The translations under genes and the position numbers were made by a program. Of a stretch of 64,000 nucleotides of DNA, positions 46,609 through 56,084 are shown in pieces (position 1 is the stretch's first letter; each line of letters begins with the position of its first letter). Origin of the DNA: an uncultured Lactococcus sp. (GTDB taxonomy: Bacteria; Bacillota; Bacilli; Lactobacillales; Streptococcaceae). The notes under the pieces were generated by a model, which worked only from the letters and a program-made list of their open reading frames with translations, was not told where the DNA came from and did not search any database. Location: assembly GCF_934191625.1 (NCBI RefSeq), contig NZ_CAKPUG010000001.1, forward strand, positions 124,001-188,000, written 5' to 3'.

Positions 46609-47235
46609 ATGGCAAAAGTATCATTATTTAAACAAGACGGCACACAAGCTGGTGAAGTAACACTTAACGATGCAGTATTTGGTATTGAACCAAACGAAAC
46701 TGTAGTATTTGATGTCGTTCTTTCACAACGTGCTAGCCTCCGTCAAGGTACACACGCTCATAAAAACCGTTCACTCGTATCTGGTGGCGGTAAAAAACCA
46801 TGGCGTCAAAAAGGAACTGGACGTGCCCGTCAAGGTTCAATCCGCTCACCACAATTCCGTGGTGGTGGTACTGTCTTCGGTCCTAACCCACGTAGCTATG
46901 CTTACAAACTTCCACAAAAAGTGCGTCAGTTGGCTCTTAAATCAGCTTACTCACAAAAAGTTATCGACAACACACTCTTGGCTGTTGACGAATTGAACTT
47001 CTCTGCACCAAAAACTAGCGAATTCGCTAAAGTTCTTGAAGCTCTTTCAATCGAACGTAAAGTGCTTGTTGTTCTTCCTAATGAAGGTAACGAATTCGCA
47101 GAACTCTCTGCTCGTAACCTTAAAAACGTGAAAGTATCAACTGCTAGCTCAGTAAGCGTACTTGATCTTGTAAACACTGACAAAGTTCTTGCTACTCAAG
47201 CAGCTCTGTCTCAAATTGAGGAGGTTCTTGCATAA
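46609..47235 (+). CDS. rplD: 50S ribosomal protein L4
   Basis: The 208-residue uL4 has the long tunnel loop [21 protein letters not shown]4 is the autoregulator of the S10 operon in E. coli; whether it acts on the leader here is unknown. AAAGGAG precedes the start and the stop overlaps the rplW start by one base. Confidence 0.97.
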   Translation: MAKVSLFKQDGTQAGEVTLNDAVFGIEPNETVVFDVVLSQRASLRQGTHAHKNRSLVSGGGKKPWRQKGTGRARQGSIRSPQFRGGGTVFGPNPRSYAYKLPQKVRQLALKSAYSQKVIDNTLLAVDELNFSAPKTSEFAKVLEALSIERKVLVVLPNEGNEFAELSARNLKNVKVSTASSVSVLDLVNTDKVLATQAALSQIEEVLA

Positions 47236-47531
47236 TGTCTCTTTATGACGTAATCCGTAAACCAATTATTACAGAAGCTTCTATGCAAGCAATGGATCAA
47301 AAGAAATACACTTTTGAAGTAGATGCTCGCGCACACAAACTCCTTATCAAACAAGCTGTCGAAGCAGCATTTGAAGGTGTTCAAGTTGCATCTGTAAACA
47401 CAATCAGCGTTAAGCCTAAAGCTAAACGTGTTGGTCGTTACACAGGTTTCAGACCTGGCTACAAAAAAGCAATTATCACTTTGACTGAAGGTTCAAAATC
47501 TATTGATATCTTCGGCGAAGACGCAGAATAA
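47235..47531 (+). CDS. rplW: 50S ribosomal protein L23
   Basis: The 98-residue uL23 ([20 protein letters not shown]) lies at the tunnel exit and is the trigger factor and SRP docking site. The TAATG overlap with rplD shows coupled translation. Confidence 0.97.
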   Translation: MSLYDVIRKPIITEASMQAMDQKKYTFEVDARAHKLLIKQAVEAAFEGVQVASVNTISVKPKAKRVGRYTGFRPGYKKAIITLTEGSKSIDIFGEDAE

Positions 47532-47546
47532 TAGAGGAGGAAAATC

Positions 47547-48380
47547 GTGGGAATTAAAGTTTACAAACCTACCACAAACGGTCGTCGTAACATGACTGGT
47601 AGCGATTTTGCAGAAATCACTACAAGTACTCCTGAAAAGAGCTTGCTTGTAAGTCTTAGCAAAAATGCTGGTCGTAACAACCTTGGCCGCATCACAGTAC
47701 GTCATCACGGTGGCGGACACAAACGTAAATACCGTTTGATCGACTTCAAACGTACAACTGATAACGTAAAAGCTAAAGTTGCTACAATCGAATACGATCC
47801 AAACCGTTCAGCTAACATTGCCCTTATCGTATACGAAAATGGTATTAAATCATACATTCTTGCACCTAAAGGTCTTGAAGTTGGTATGACAGTTGTATCT
47901 GGTCCTGAATCAGATATCAAAGTTGGTAACGCATTGCCACTTGCTAACATTCCAGTTGGTACTTTGATCCACAACATCGAGATGAAACCTGGTAAAGGTG
48001 GACAACTCGTACGTTCAGCTGGTACATCTGCACAAGTACTTGGTACAGAAGGTAAATATACACTTGTTCGTCTTCAATCAGGCGAAATGCGTATGATCCT
48101 TTCAACTTGTCGTGCTACAGTTGGTACAGTTGGTAACGAACAACACAACTTGATCAACTACGGTAAAGCTGGTCGTACACGTTGGCGTGGTATCCGTCCA
48201 ACAGTTCGTGGTTCTGTAATGAACCCGAATGATCACCCACACGGTGGTGGTGAAGGTAAACAACCTGTTGGTCGTAAATCACCAATGACTCCATGGGGCA
48301 AACCAGCTCTTGGTCTCAAAACGCGTAACAAAAACGCACGTTCTAACAAGCTTATTGTTAAACGTATCAACGATAAATAA
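47547..48380 (+). CDS. rplB: 50S ribosomal protein L2
   Basis: The 277-residue uL2 supports peptidyl transferase; the conserved [12 protein letters not shown] loop contains the key histidine. The start is GTG 47547 after GAGGAGGA. A 214-nt highly structured gap follows, unusual inside this operon. Confidence 0.97.
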   Translation: MGIKVYKPTTNGRRNMTGSDFAEITTSTPEKSLLVSLSKNAGRNNLGRITVRHHGGGHKRKYRLIDFKRTTDNVKAKVATIEYDPNRSANIALIVYENGIKSYILAPKGLEVGMTVVSGPESDIKVGNALPLANIPVGTLIHNIEMKPGKGGQLVRSAGTSAQVLGTEGKYTLVRLQSGEMRMILSTCRATVGTVGNEQHNLINYGKAGRTRWRGIRPTVRGSVMNPNDHPHGGGEGKQPVGRKSPMTPWGKPALGLKTRNKNARSNKLIVKRINDK

Positions 48381-48395
48381 TTTTGCCGCATGAAA

Positions 48396-48566
48396 CAAGT
48401 TTAACTTATATTTATTAAAAAGTTAAACTTGCATTTGCGAAAGATATTTTATTGAGATGCCTTCTCGGCGTCTTGCTAAAATTGATAAAACTTGTCAACT
48501 TTAGTAAGATGTCGAGAAGATGTCTATATAAATCATCCGCCAACCTGGCCCTAGTAGCCAGCGTGG
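48396..48566 (+). other. Structured RNA region between rplB and rpsS
   Basis: Three hairpins fill the gap. First, CAAGTTTAAC (48396-48405) and GTTAAACTTG (48422-48431) are a perfect 10-bp pair. Second, 48461-48480 pairs with 48500-48519 over all 20 positions, with only three G-T pairs, and the stem can extend inwards through TTGA/TCAA. Third, CTGGC (48545-48549) pairs with GCCAG (48557-48561). None ends in a T-tract, so they are not typical terminators. A processing site or regulatory RNA is possible. Confidence 0.7.
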
Positions 48567-48594
48567 TATCAAATTTAAAGGAGAACTCAAAAAC

Positions 48595-48873
48595 ATGAGT
48601 CGTAGTCTTAAGAAGGGGCCTTTCGCTGACGAGCATTTGATGAAAAAAGTCGAAGCTCAAGAAAACGCCGAAAAGAAATCAGTGATCAAAACTTGGTCAC
48701 GCCGTTCTACAATCTACCCTAACTTTGTAGGACTTACAATTGCTGTTTACGATGGTCGCAAACACGTTCCTGTTTATGTTCAAGAAGATATGGTTGGACA
48801 CAAATTAGGTGAATTTGCACCAACTCGTACATACCGTGGTCACGCTGCTGACGACAAGAAAACTAGACGCTAA
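48595..48873 (+). CDS. rpsS: 30S ribosomal protein S19
   Basis: The 92-residue uS19 ([20 protein letters not shown]) lies in the small-subunit head. AAAGGAG precedes the ATG. It begins the second part of the S10 operon after the structured gap. Confidence 0.97.
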   Translation: MSRSLKKGPFADEHLMKKVEAQENAEKKSVIKTWSRRSTIYPNFVGLTIAVYDGRKHVPVYVQEDMVGHKLGEFAPTRTYRGHAADDKKTRR

Positions 48874-48888
48874 TAGGAGGAGAACAAA

Positions 48889-49236
48889 ATGGCAGAAATC
48901 ACTTCAGCTAAAGCAACTGCAAAAACAGTTCGCGTTTCACCTCGTAAAACTCGTCTTGTTACAGACTTGATTCGTGGTAAACGTGTTGCGGATGCAATCG
49001 CAATCTTGAAATTCACACCGACTAAAGGTGCTGCAGAAGTTCTTAAAGTAATGAACTCAGCTATCGCTAATGCAGAAAACAACTTTGGTCTTGAAAAAGC
49101 TAACTTGGTAGTTAGCGAAACTTTCGTCAACGAAGGACCAACAATGAAACGTTTCCGTCCACGTGCGAAAGGTTCAGCTTCACCAATCAACAAACGTACT
49201 AGCCACATTACAGTAGTAGTGGCTGAGAAAGAATAA
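48889..49236 (+). CDS. rplV: 50S ribosomal protein L22
   Basis: The 115-residue uL22 has the tunnel hairpin region [20 protein letters not shown], where macrolide resistance mutations occur in other species. GGAGGAG precedes the start. Confidence 0.97.
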   Translation: MAEITSAKATAKTVRVSPRKTRLVTDLIRGKRVADAIAILKFTPTKGAAEVLKVMNSAIANAENNFGLEKANLVVSETFVNEGPTMKRFRPRAKGSASPINKRTSHITVVVAEKE

Positions 49237-49248
49237 GGAGGTAAAATC

Positions 49249-49902
49249 GTGGGTCAAAAAATTCATCCAATTGGTATGCGTGTTGGCGTTATTCGCGACT
49301 GGGATGCCAAATGGTATGCTGAGAAAGAATATGCGGATTACCTTCACGAAGATTTGGCAATTCGCCAACTCGTTCAAACAAAACTTGCTGATGCTTCAGT
49401 TTCACTTATTGAAACTGAACGTGCTGTAAACAAAGTAATCGTTACTTTGCACACTGCAAAACCAGGTATGGTTATCGGTAAATCTGGTGCTAACGTTGAT
49501 GCACTCCGTGCAGACCTCAACAAACTCACTGGTAAACAAGTTCACATCAACATCGTTGAGATCAAACGTCCTGACTTGGATGCTCACTTAGTTGGTGAAG
49601 GAATTGCTAAACAACTTGAAGCACGTATCGCTTTCCGTCGTGCTCAAAAACAAGCTATCCAACGTGCTATGCGTGCAGGAGCTAAAGGTATCAAAACTCA
49701 AGTATCTGGTCGTTTGAACGGTGCGGACATCGCCCGTGCAGAAGGATACTCTGAAGGTACAGTTCCACTCCACACATTGCGTGCGGATATCGACTATGCT
49801 TGGGAAGAAGCAGACACTACTTACGGTAAACTCGGCGTTAAAGTTTGGATCTACCGTGGTGAAGTTCTCCCAACTAAAAAATCTGTGAAAGGAGAAAATT
49901 AA
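49249..49902 (+). CDS. rpsC: 30S ribosomal protein S3
   Basis: The 217-residue uS3 ([20 protein letters not shown]) has the KH motif [10 protein letters not shown] and lines the mRNA entry. The start is GTG 49249 after AAGGAGG. Confidence 0.97.
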   Translation: MGQKIHPIGMRVGVIRDWDAKWYAEKEYADYLHEDLAIRQLVQTKLADASVSLIETERAVNKVIVTLHTAKPGMVIGKSGANVDALRADLNKLTGKQVHINIVEIKRPDLDAHLVGEGIAKQLEARIAFRRAQKQAIQRAMRAGAKGIKTQVSGRLNGADIARAEGYSEGTVPLHTLRADIDYAWEEADTTYGKLGVKVWIYRGEVLPTKKSVKGEN

Positions 49903-49905
49903 TCC

Positions 49906-50322
49906 ATGTTAGTACCAAAACGTGTAAAACACCGTCGTGAATTCCGCGGTAAAATGCGTGGCGAAGCTAAAGGCGGTAAAGAAATCGCATTCGGTGAATT
50001 TGGTCTTCAAGCGACTACTTCTCACTGGATCACTAACCGTCAAATCGAAGCAGCCCGTATTGCTATGACTCGTTACATGAAACGTAACGGTCAAGTTTGG
50101 ATTAAAATCTTCCCTCATAAATCTTACACAGCCAAAGCTATTGGTGTGCGTATGGGTTCAGGGAAAGGTGCTCCTGAAGGTTGGGTATCACCAGTTAAAC
50201 GTGGTAAAATCATGTTTGAAATTGCTGGTGTAAGTGAAGAAGTAGCACGTGAAGCTTTGCGTCTTGCATCTCACAAACTTCCAGTCAAGACTAAATTTGT
50301 AAAACGAGGTGACGCAGAATGA
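49906..50322 (+). CDS. rplP: 50S ribosomal protein L16
   Basis: The 138-residue uL16 ([20 protein letters not shown]) helps place A-site tRNA. It overlaps rpmC by ATGA and follows rpsC by 3 nt. Confidence 0.97.
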   Translation: MLVPKRVKHRREFRGKMRGEAKGGKEIAFGEFGLQATTSHWITNRQIEAARIAMTRYMKRNGQVWIKIFPHKSYTAKAIGVRMGSGKGAPEGWVSPVKRGKIMFEIAGVSEEVAREALRLASHKLPVKTKFVKRGDAE

Positions 50323-50528
50323 AATTGAACGAAACAAAATCACTTCTCAAGGATCTCCGTGCTTTGTCAATCGACGAATTGGCTACACGCGAAGCTGAAT
50401 TGAAAAAAGAATTGTTTGAACTTCGTTTCCAAGCTGCAGCTGGTCGTCTCGAAAACACAGCGAAACTTGACGAAGTGAAGAAAACAATTGCACGTGTTAA
50501 AACTGTGCAACGCGAATTGACTAAATAG
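50319..50528 (+). CDS. rpmC: 50S ribosomal protein L29
   Basis: The 69-residue uL29 ([20 protein letters not shown]) is a helical protein at the tunnel exit. GAGGTGA within rplP serves as its binding site. Confidence 0.97.
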   Translation: MKLNETKSLLKDLRALSIDELATREAELKKELFELRFQAAAGRLENTAKLDEVKKTIARVKTVQRELTK

Positions 50529-50546
50529 ATCGGGAGAAATACATAA

Positions 50547-50807
50547 ATGGAACGTAATCAACGTAAAGTTTATCAAGGCCGCGTGGTTTCAGACAAAATG
50601 GATAAAACTATCACAGTTGTCGTAGAAACTAAACGTAACCACCCAGTCTATGGTAAACGCATTAACTACTCTAAAAAATACAAAGCTCATGACGAAAACA
50701 ATACTGCCAAAACTGGTGATATCGTACGTATCATGGAAACTCGTCCTCTTTCAAAAGACAAACGTTTCCGCTTGATCGAAATCGTTGAAGAAGCTGTAAT
50801 TATCTAA
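50547..50807 (+). CDS. rpsQ: 30S ribosomal protein S17
   Basis: The 86-residue uS17 ([20 protein letters not shown]) is a primary 16S rRNA-binding protein. It has the usual length and order; GGGAG lies upstream. Confidence 0.97.
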   Translation: MERNQRKVYQGRVVSDKMDKTITVVVETKRNHPVYGKRINYSKKYKAHDENNTAKTGDIVRIMETRPLSKDKRFRLIEIVEEAVII

Positions 50808-50828
50808 GCTAACTAGGAGGAAAAAAGC

Positions 50829-51197
50829 ATGATTCAAACAGAAAGCCGTTTGAAAGTTGCAGATAACTCTGGTGCCAAAGAAATCTTGACTATCCGTGTA
50901 CTTGGTGGTTCAAGCCGTAAATTCGCTGGTATTGGTGATGTTATCGTAGCTACAGTAAAATCAGCTGCCCCTGGTGGAGCTGTAAAAAAAGGTGAAGTTG
51001 TTAAAGCTGTTATCGTTCGTACTAAATCTGGTGCTAAACGTCCTGATGGATCTTACATCAAATTTGACGAAAACGCAGCAGTTATTATCCGTGACGATAA
51101 AACACCTAAAGGAACACGTATCTTTGGCCCAGTAGCTCGTGAACTTCGCGAAGCTGGTTACATGAAGATTGTTTCTTTGGCACCTGAGGTTCTCTAA
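50829..51197 (+). CDS. rplN: 50S ribosomal protein L14
   Basis: The 122-residue uL14 ([20 protein letters not shown]) forms part of the subunit interface. AGGAGGA precedes the start. A 155-nt gap with hairpins follows. Confidence 0.97.
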   Translation: MIQTESRLKVADNSGAKEILTIRVLGGSSRKFAGIGDVIVATVKSAAPGGAVKKGEVVKAVIVRTKSGAKRPDGSYIKFDENAAVIIRDDKTPKGTRIFGPVARELREAGYMKIVSLAPEVL

Positions 51198-51352
51198 AAT
51201 TTAGAGGATGTCGTAATAGTAGGATTCTCTCTTGCTATTGATGTCAATCAACATAAGGAATATTATTCCACATTTATAAATCCACTTCTATCATAGATAG
51301 AAATAGTCCCCTACATGTAGGGTGCCCCGAGGGCGTAAGAAAGGAATATCAA
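51198..51352 (+). other. Intergenic region with several hairpins between rplN and rplX
   Basis: The gap holds GGAAT/ATTCC (around 51257-51269), TTCTATC/GATAGAA (51286-51302) and the perfect palindrome CCCTACATGTAGGG (51309-51322) followed by a GC-rich GCCCCGAGGGC pair, close before the rplX binding site AAAGGAA. No T-tract and no clear promoter are visible. The last hairpin may affect rplX translation. Confidence 0.5.
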
Positions 51353-51658
51353 ATGTTTGTAAAAACTGGAGATACTGTAAAAGTTATCGCAGGTAAAGAC
51401 CGCGGTACAACAGGTAAAGTAATTAAAGCTTTGCCAAAAATGAACAAAGTCATCGTTGAAGGTGTTGCTATCATGAAGAAACACCAAAAACCAGACGCTG
51501 TTAATCCAAACGGCGCTATCCTTGAAATCGAAGCACCTATCCACGTTTCTAACGTACAAGTGCTCGATAAAAATGGTGTAGCTGGTCGTGTTGGCTATAA
51601 AGAAGTTGACGGCAAAAAAGTTCGTTTCAACAAAAAATCAGGCGAAGTCCTAGACTAA
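51353..51658 (+). CDS. rplX: 50S ribosomal protein L24
   Basis: The 101-residue uL24 has the KOW motif ([20 protein letters not shown]) and starts large-subunit folding. The start ATG 51353 has AAAGGAA upstream, just after a GC-rich hairpin. Confidence 0.97.
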   Translation: MFVKTGDTVKVIAGKDRGTTGKVIKALPKMNKVIVEGVAIMKKHQKPDAVNPNGAILEIEAPIHVSNVQVLDKNGVAGRVGYKEVDGKKVRFNKKSGEVLD

Positions 51659-51677
51659 GACGGGAAGGAGAAAGAAT

Positions 51678-52220
51678 ATGACTAATCGTTTAAAAGAAAA
51701 ATACTCTAACGAAGTAGTACCAGCATTGACTGAAAAATTCGGTTACACTTCAATCATGGCAGTGCCAAAAGTTGAAAAAATCGTGCTTAACATGGGTGTT
51801 GGGGATGCTGTAAGCAACTCTAAAAACCTTGACAAAGCCGTTGCTGAATTGGCTTTGATCTCTGGTCAAAAACCGTTGATTACTAAAGCTAAAAAATCAA
51901 TCGCGGCTTTCCGTCTTCGTGAAGGTCAAGCTATCGGTGCGAAAGTAACTCTTCGTGGCGAACGCATGTACGAATTTTTGGATAAACTCGTAACTGTTTC
52001 TCTTCCACGTGTACGTGACTTCCACGGTGTATCAAACAAAGCGTTTGATGGACGCGGAAACTACACACTTGGTGTGAAAGAACAATTGATCTTCCCAGAA
52101 ATCTCATACGATGATGTTGATAAAGTACGTGGTTTGGATGTTGTTATCGTAACAACTGCGAATACTGACGAAGAATCACATGAATTGCTTGCTAAACTTG
52201 GCATGCCGTTTGCTAAATAA
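51678..52220 (+). CDS. rplE: 50S ribosomal protein L5
   Basis: The 180-residue uL5 ([20 protein letters not shown]) binds 5S rRNA and contacts P-site tRNA. GGAAGGAG precedes the ATG. Confidence 0.97.
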   Translation: MTNRLKEKYSNEVVPALTEKFGYTSIMAVPKVEKIVLNMGVGDAVSNSKNLDKAVAELALISGQKPLITKAKKSIAAFRLREGQAIGAKVTLRGERMYEFLDKLVTVSLPRVRDFHGVSNKAFDGRGNYTLGVKEQLIFPEISYDDVDKVRGLDVVIVTTANTDEESHELLAKLGMPFAK

Positions 52221-52239
52221 TAGGATAGGAGAATAACTA

Positions 52240-52425
52240 ATGGCTAAGAAATCTATGGTTGTTAAAAACCAACGCCCTGCAAAATTCTCAACGCAAGCCT
52301 ACACTCGTTGCGAACGCTGCGGACGCCCACATTCAGTTTACCGCAAATTTAAACTTTGCCGTATCTGTCTTCGTGAATTGGCTTATAAAGGTCAACTTCC
52401 AGGCGTTAAGAAAGCATCTTGGTAA
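52240..52425 (+). CDS. rpsZ: 30S ribosomal protein S14 type Z, zinc form
   Basis: The 61-residue short uS14 keeps two CxxC pairs (CERC, CRIC) for zinc. Zinc-free paralogues can replace it under zinc starvation in related bacteria; none is in this window. It is the last gene of this operon part and is followed by hairpins and a terminator. Confidence 0.96.
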
Positions 52426-52443
52426 TTTGAAATTAATATAAAA

Positions 52444-52541
52444 GGGCATTTCAGAAGCTTAGCTTATTGCCCATGCAATCTCCACGGGGGATTGTGGTTC
52501 TAACATATAAAAATACTTTCTCATTTGAGAAAGTTTTTTTA
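52444..52541 (+). terminator. Terminator region closing the first ribosomal block
   Basis: Two hairpins come first: GGGCA/TGCCC (52444-52473) around AAGC/GCTT, and CAATCTCC/GGGGATTG (about 52476-52494). A clear intrinsic terminator follows, ACTTTCTCA/TGAGAAAGT with seven T residues (52515-52541). The operon therefore ends after rpsZ and does not run into rpsH. Confidence 0.85.
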
Positions 52542-52654
52542 TTTTCTAAATTTAAAAACGTTACAATATTATTTCTTAATGAAATTAAAATAAGATATAC
52601 TTAAAATATAAGTAAAAATATTTAGAAGTATAAATTAGAACTGGAGATTTTATA

Positions 52655-54256
52655 ATGACCATCTACGATATCTTTTTCTTATTAGGCGGTTTAGGGCTTT
52701 TCTTATATGGTATGAGCTTAATGAGTGATGGTTTAAATTTGATTGCCGGTTCTCAAATGAAAAAAATATTGCAGCGTCTGACACGTAATAAATGGATAAG
52801 CGCATTTTTAGGATTTAGCATTACAGCTGTCATACAGAGTTCGACTGCAACAACAGTTATGGTTTTAGGCTTTATTGATTCTTCCTTGATGAATTTGAGT
52901 CAGGCCGCTGGCATTATTATGGGTGCTAATGCGGGTACCACCTTAACAGGGATTTTATTTACATTTAATATTCAAGATATTGTTCCCTTTGTTATTTTTA
53001 TAGGCACGATAGCTACACTGTTTATGAAAAGAAAAGCTTTCAATCATATGGGGATGATTTTGCTAGGATTTGGACTCTTATTTTTAGGACTAAATCTAAT
53101 GAGTGCTTCTATGGTTCCTCTAAGAGAAGCGCCTCTTATGGCGGGACTATTTACCCATACGCAAATGCCACTTGTGGGTTTATTGGTTGGTTTTGCTGTT
53201 ACAGCTTTGATTCAAAGCTCTACTGCTTCAGTAGGTATTTTACTGACAATGGTTGCTGCAGGAATTGTAATTGATTTACATCAAGCTATATTTATTCTAT
53301 ATGGTTTTAATGTGGGAACTGTGGTGACAACTCTCCTCGCATCACTTCGGGGAAATAAAACAGCCAAACAAGCTGCGATGGTTCATGTTTGGTTTAATGT
53401 CATTGGGGCTTTTATCTTTACAGTTTTGACTATTTTACCCTTCGGCTTTGTCAATCTTATTCAAAACACTTCTGAAAATATAGCACTCCAGCTTGTTTAT
53501 GCGCATATTGTTTTTAATGTCGCAACACTTTTTATTTTATTGCCCCTCTCGAGGTTTATTATTCAGCTAGCTGAAAAGAGTGTAAGAAAGACAGCAGACG
53601 ATATCATGCAGCTCAAACTAAAATTTATTGATCGACGATTACTCCATACGCCGGAAATTGAAGTAGAGCATATTCTCAAAGAAGTTCAAAGAACTTTCGA
53701 GCTCGTACAGGAGGATTTTGTCGTAGTGACAAATGTTCAATCTAGGGAAAAAGATGACGCAGTTCTTCCACACGAAGATTTGGTTAATTACTTAATAAAA
53801 GAAATTAACCGTGCACTTGTCAATCTTAATACAGTTGAGTTAAAGGATAAATATGCTATTTCTGTTGGAATGGCCTATAAAATTATAAATTATTTGTCTC
53901 AGATTGAGTCATATATAAAAGATATCGCATTGACACTTAAGAGGTACGATTATTCAGAAGAGGAAGTGGATAAGGAAAAAAATGAATTGGCCATTAAGTT
54001 GGTCATGGAGTCTATCGTCCCACAAATAGAGAGGATGCTCGACCAAGTTTTTACATTCTTTAAAGATAAAAAATATCAGGAGGAAAAATGTATACTCCAA
54101 GAGGTTAAAAGGTTAGAACAGGATATCATTAACCTTACTCAAATCAATAGAGATTTACTGCGATCAGATTTTAACGATATACGGATTCTTAATAATCTAC
54201 GAAAAATAAGTACCGATATCATTCATATCGCAGAAGTATTGGATTATGAAGTGTAA
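52655..54256 (+). CDS. Sodium-phosphate cotransporter family protein
   Basis: The 533-residue protein has an N-terminal membrane part with two copies of the Na/Pi motif (VIQSSTATTVMVLGF, then LIQSSTASVGILLT), about eight helices, and a cytoplasmic C-terminal PhoU-like helical domain (about 340-533). NptA-type proteins move phosphate with sodium or help sense it. CTGGAGA precedes the ATG. It sits between two ribosomal gene blocks as its own unit. Confidence 0.87.
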   Translation: MTIYDIFFLLGGLGLFLYGMSLMSDGLNLIAGSQMKKILQRLTRNKWISAFLGFSITAVIQSSTATTVMVLGFIDSSLMNLSQAAGIIMGANAGTTLTGILFTFNIQDIVPFVIFIGTIATLFMKRKAFNHMGMILLGFGLLFLGLNLMSASMVPLREAPLMAGLFTHTQMPLVGLLVGFAVTALIQSSTASVGILLTMVAAGIVIDLHQAIFILYGFNVGTVVTTLLASLRGNKTAKQAAMVHVWFNVIGAFIFTVLTILPFGFVNLIQNTSENIALQLVYAHIVFNVATLFILLPLSRFIIQLAEKSVRKTADDIMQLKLKFIDRRLLHTPEIEVEHILKEVQRTFELVQEDFVVVTNVQSREKDDAVLPHEDLVNYLIKEINRALVNLNTVELKDKYAISVGMAYKIINYLSQIESYIKDIALTLKRYDYSEEEVDKEKNELAIKLVMESIVPQIERMLDQVFTFFKDKKYQEEKCILQEVKRLEQDIINLTQINRDLLRSDFNDIRILNNLRKISTDIIHIAEVLDYEV

Positions 54257-54257
54257 T

Positions 54258-54557
54258 AAAAGGCATTTATTCCTTTTTTTTATAAAAAAAGCAGTACAAT
54301 TAGTACTGCTCTAAAATCAAATTTTAACAGATTGAAAAGAGAATTGTAATCATTTTTGTCATAATTTTTTTTGGTAGTGGACTTTGAAGTCGCTCCTCTT
54401 TTCAATATGTTTTAAATTGATTGGGTGATTAACTATGCCTTCATTATACTACAAAGGCAGTGATAGATGAAATGAATCTTTTTTATGTATATGATTATAT
54501 ATATTAATGAATATATCCGAGTATTGATTATATTTATTAATCTATAGAATTAAATAG
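54258..54557. other. Gene-free AT-rich region with inverted repeats
   Basis: After nptA there is AAAGG/CCTTTTTTT (54258-54282, a plausible terminator). AGCAGTAC/GTACTGCT (54290-54310) is an 8-bp pair with an A-tract on its left, so it could terminate minus-strand transcription. ATTGAAAAGAG (54331-54341) and CTCTTTTCAAT (54396-54406) are a perfect 11-bp pair 54 nt apart. The rest is AT-rich. I see no open frame of note; a small RNA is possible. Confidence 0.45.
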
Positions 54558-54563
54558 ATTCAT

Positions 54564-54592
54564 TTTACAAATCAATAAGAAAGCTCTACAAT
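54564..54592 (+). promoter_or_regulatory. Promoter of the Spx-family gene
   Basis: TTTACA and TACAAT with a 17-bp spacer. The -35 lies in the 15-nt sequence ATTCATTTTACAAAT (54558-54572), which recurs exactly at the same place in the ldh promoter. An AATCTAT/ATAGATT inverted repeat lies just upstream. Confidence 0.7.
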
Positions 54593-54629
54593 GTTTATGG
54601 AAAAACATAGTCTTTACAAAGGAGAAAAA

Positions 54630-55034
54630 ATGATTACTATTTATTATCGTAACTCTTGTTTATCCAGTAGAAAAGCGATAAATTGGCTAAATGCACACCA
54701 TATTCCTTATCAAAAATATGCAATAGATTGTGTGAGTTGTAGAGACTTATCTTACATGCTTCGTTTAACCGAAAATGGTGTTGACGATATAGTGAAGTCT
54801 ACAAAGCGTTGTACGGAGGAGCTTCACCATAAAATTCTTCAGATTCAACAGATGCATTTTAATGAGGCGGTAGTTTATCTCAGCAAGAATGTTGATGTAT
54901 TACAGACGCCTCTGATTGTTGATCATAACAAATTTTTAGTGGGTTATCACTCCGAAAACATAAGGCAGTTTGCACCCAGGTATTATCGGACACGTAGTAT
55001 TTTTCAGCCTCAGTATAAACGTCATTTTAATTAA
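54630..55034 (+). CDS. Spx/ArsC family regulator-like protein
   Basis: The 134-residue protein has the thioredoxin-like ArsC/Spx start (ITIYYRNSCLSSRKAINWL) with a CxxS motif (CLSS) in place of the redox CxxC of Spx, and the family stretch LQTPLIVDHNKFLVGYHSENIRQF. Spx proteins bind the RNA polymerase alpha subunit and alter stress transcription. Replacement of the second Cys suggests no disulfide switch. AAAGGAG precedes ATG 54630; an ATG 39 nt upstream lies before that site. Confidence 0.8.
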   Translation: MITIYYRNSCLSSRKAINWLNAHHIPYQKYAIDCVSCRDLSYMLRLTENGVDDIVKSTKRCTEELHHKILQIQQMHFNEAVVYLSKNVDVLQTPLIVDHNKFLVGYHSENIRQFAPRYYRTRSIFQPQYKRHFN

Positions 55035-55066
55035 AAAAAATAATGTTATTTATTAAATTAATTCAT

Positions 55067-55095
55067 TTTACAAATGTCAAATTAAGGATTAATAT
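55067..55095 (+). promoter_or_regulatory. Promoter of the ldh-rmlD2 unit
   Basis: TTTACA and TAATAT with a 17-bp spacer. The -35 is inside ATTCATTTTACAAAT (55061-55075), identical to the promoter at 54564. Confidence 0.7.
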
Positions 55096-55130
55096 AGAGA
55101 TAGAGAAATAATACAGAAGGAAGTGTAAAT

Positions 55131-56084
55131 ATGCAAGTAACAAATAGAAAAGTCGTCGTTGTCGGAACAGGATTTGTAGGTACAAGCATTGCTTACTCAA
55201 TGATTAATCAAGGAATTGTTAATGACCTTGTCCTTATTGATGTGAATCAGGAAAAAGCTGAGGGCGAAGCTCTGGACCTCCTTGATGGAATTGCTTGGGG
55301 ACAAGAAAATGTAAATGTTAAATCTGGTGGCTATGAAGAATGTAAAGATGCAAATGTTGTTGTCATTACAGCGGGGATTAATCAAAAACCAGGACAAACA
55401 CGCTTAGAACTCGTAGATACCAATGCTAAAATAATGCAATCTATTGTGGGTGAGGTAATGAAAGCTGGCTTTGATGGGGTCTTTGTTATTGCTTCTAATC
55501 CTGTAGATGTTCTGACCTACTGTGCATGGAAAGCTTCGGGTTTACCAGCTTCTCGAGTTGTCGGAACAGGGACAACCTTAGATACGACCCGTTTTCGTAA
55601 AGAACTCGCATCAAAACTTGAGATAGATCCTCGGAGTATTCACGGTTATATTATTGGTGAACACGGGGATTCAGAAGTTGCAGTATGGTCGCATACGACA
55701 GTTGGTGGTAAACCCATTCTTGAATTTATCGTGCAAAATAACCGATTAGAAGTTTCAGATTTACAAACTCTTTCAGATAAGGTTAAAAATGCAGCTTATG
55801 AAATTATTGACCGTAAAAAGGCAACTTATTATGGTATCGGTATGAGTACAGCAAGAATAGTAAAAGCTATTCTTAATAATGAACAAGCAGTACTTCCCGT
55901 TTCATCATACTTAGAAGGCCAATATGGTGAAGAAGGTATCTTTACTGGTGTACCATCAGTCGTAAACCAAACCGGTGTGAGAGAAATTATCGAATTAAAT
56001 ATTGATGCATATGAACGGAAAGCTTTTAAAAATTCTGTCAAACAGTTGCGTGAGGTAATTCAGTCTCTAGAAAGTCAAGAATGA
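55131..56084 (+). CDS. L-lactate dehydrogenase paralogue
   Basis: The 317-residue enzyme has the NAD site GTGFVGTS (12-19), the specificity loop NQKPGQTR with Gln85 (Gln favours lactate, Arg would favour malate) and Arg91, and the catalytic GEHGDSE with His178. It should interconvert pyruvate and lactate with NADH. The place, in a two-gene unit with rmlD2 rather than with glycolytic genes, suggests a secondary Ldh (as LdhB/LdhX in L. lactis). GAAGGAAG precedes the start. Confidence 0.88.
   Translation: MQVTNRKVVVVGTGFVGTSIAYSMINQGIVNDLVLIDVNQEKAEGEALDLLDGIAWGQENVNVKSGGYEECKDANVVVITAGINQKPGQTRLELVDTNAKIMQSIVGEVMKAGFDGVFVIASNPVDVLTYCAWKASGLPASRVVGTGTTLDTTRFRKELASKLEIDPRSIHGYIIGEHGDSEVAVWSHTTVGGKPILEFIVQNNRLEVSDLQTLSDKVKNAAYEIIDRKKATYYGIGMSTARIVKAILNNEQAVLPVSSYLEGQYGEEGIFTGVPSVVNQTGVREIIELNIDAYERKAFKNSVKQLREVIQSLESQE

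Noticed and set aside
45607..50576. Many 60-112 codon frames opposite or out of frame with ribosomal genes
   Set aside because: Strong codon bias of ribosomal genes keeps other frames open. None has a binding site or family motif.
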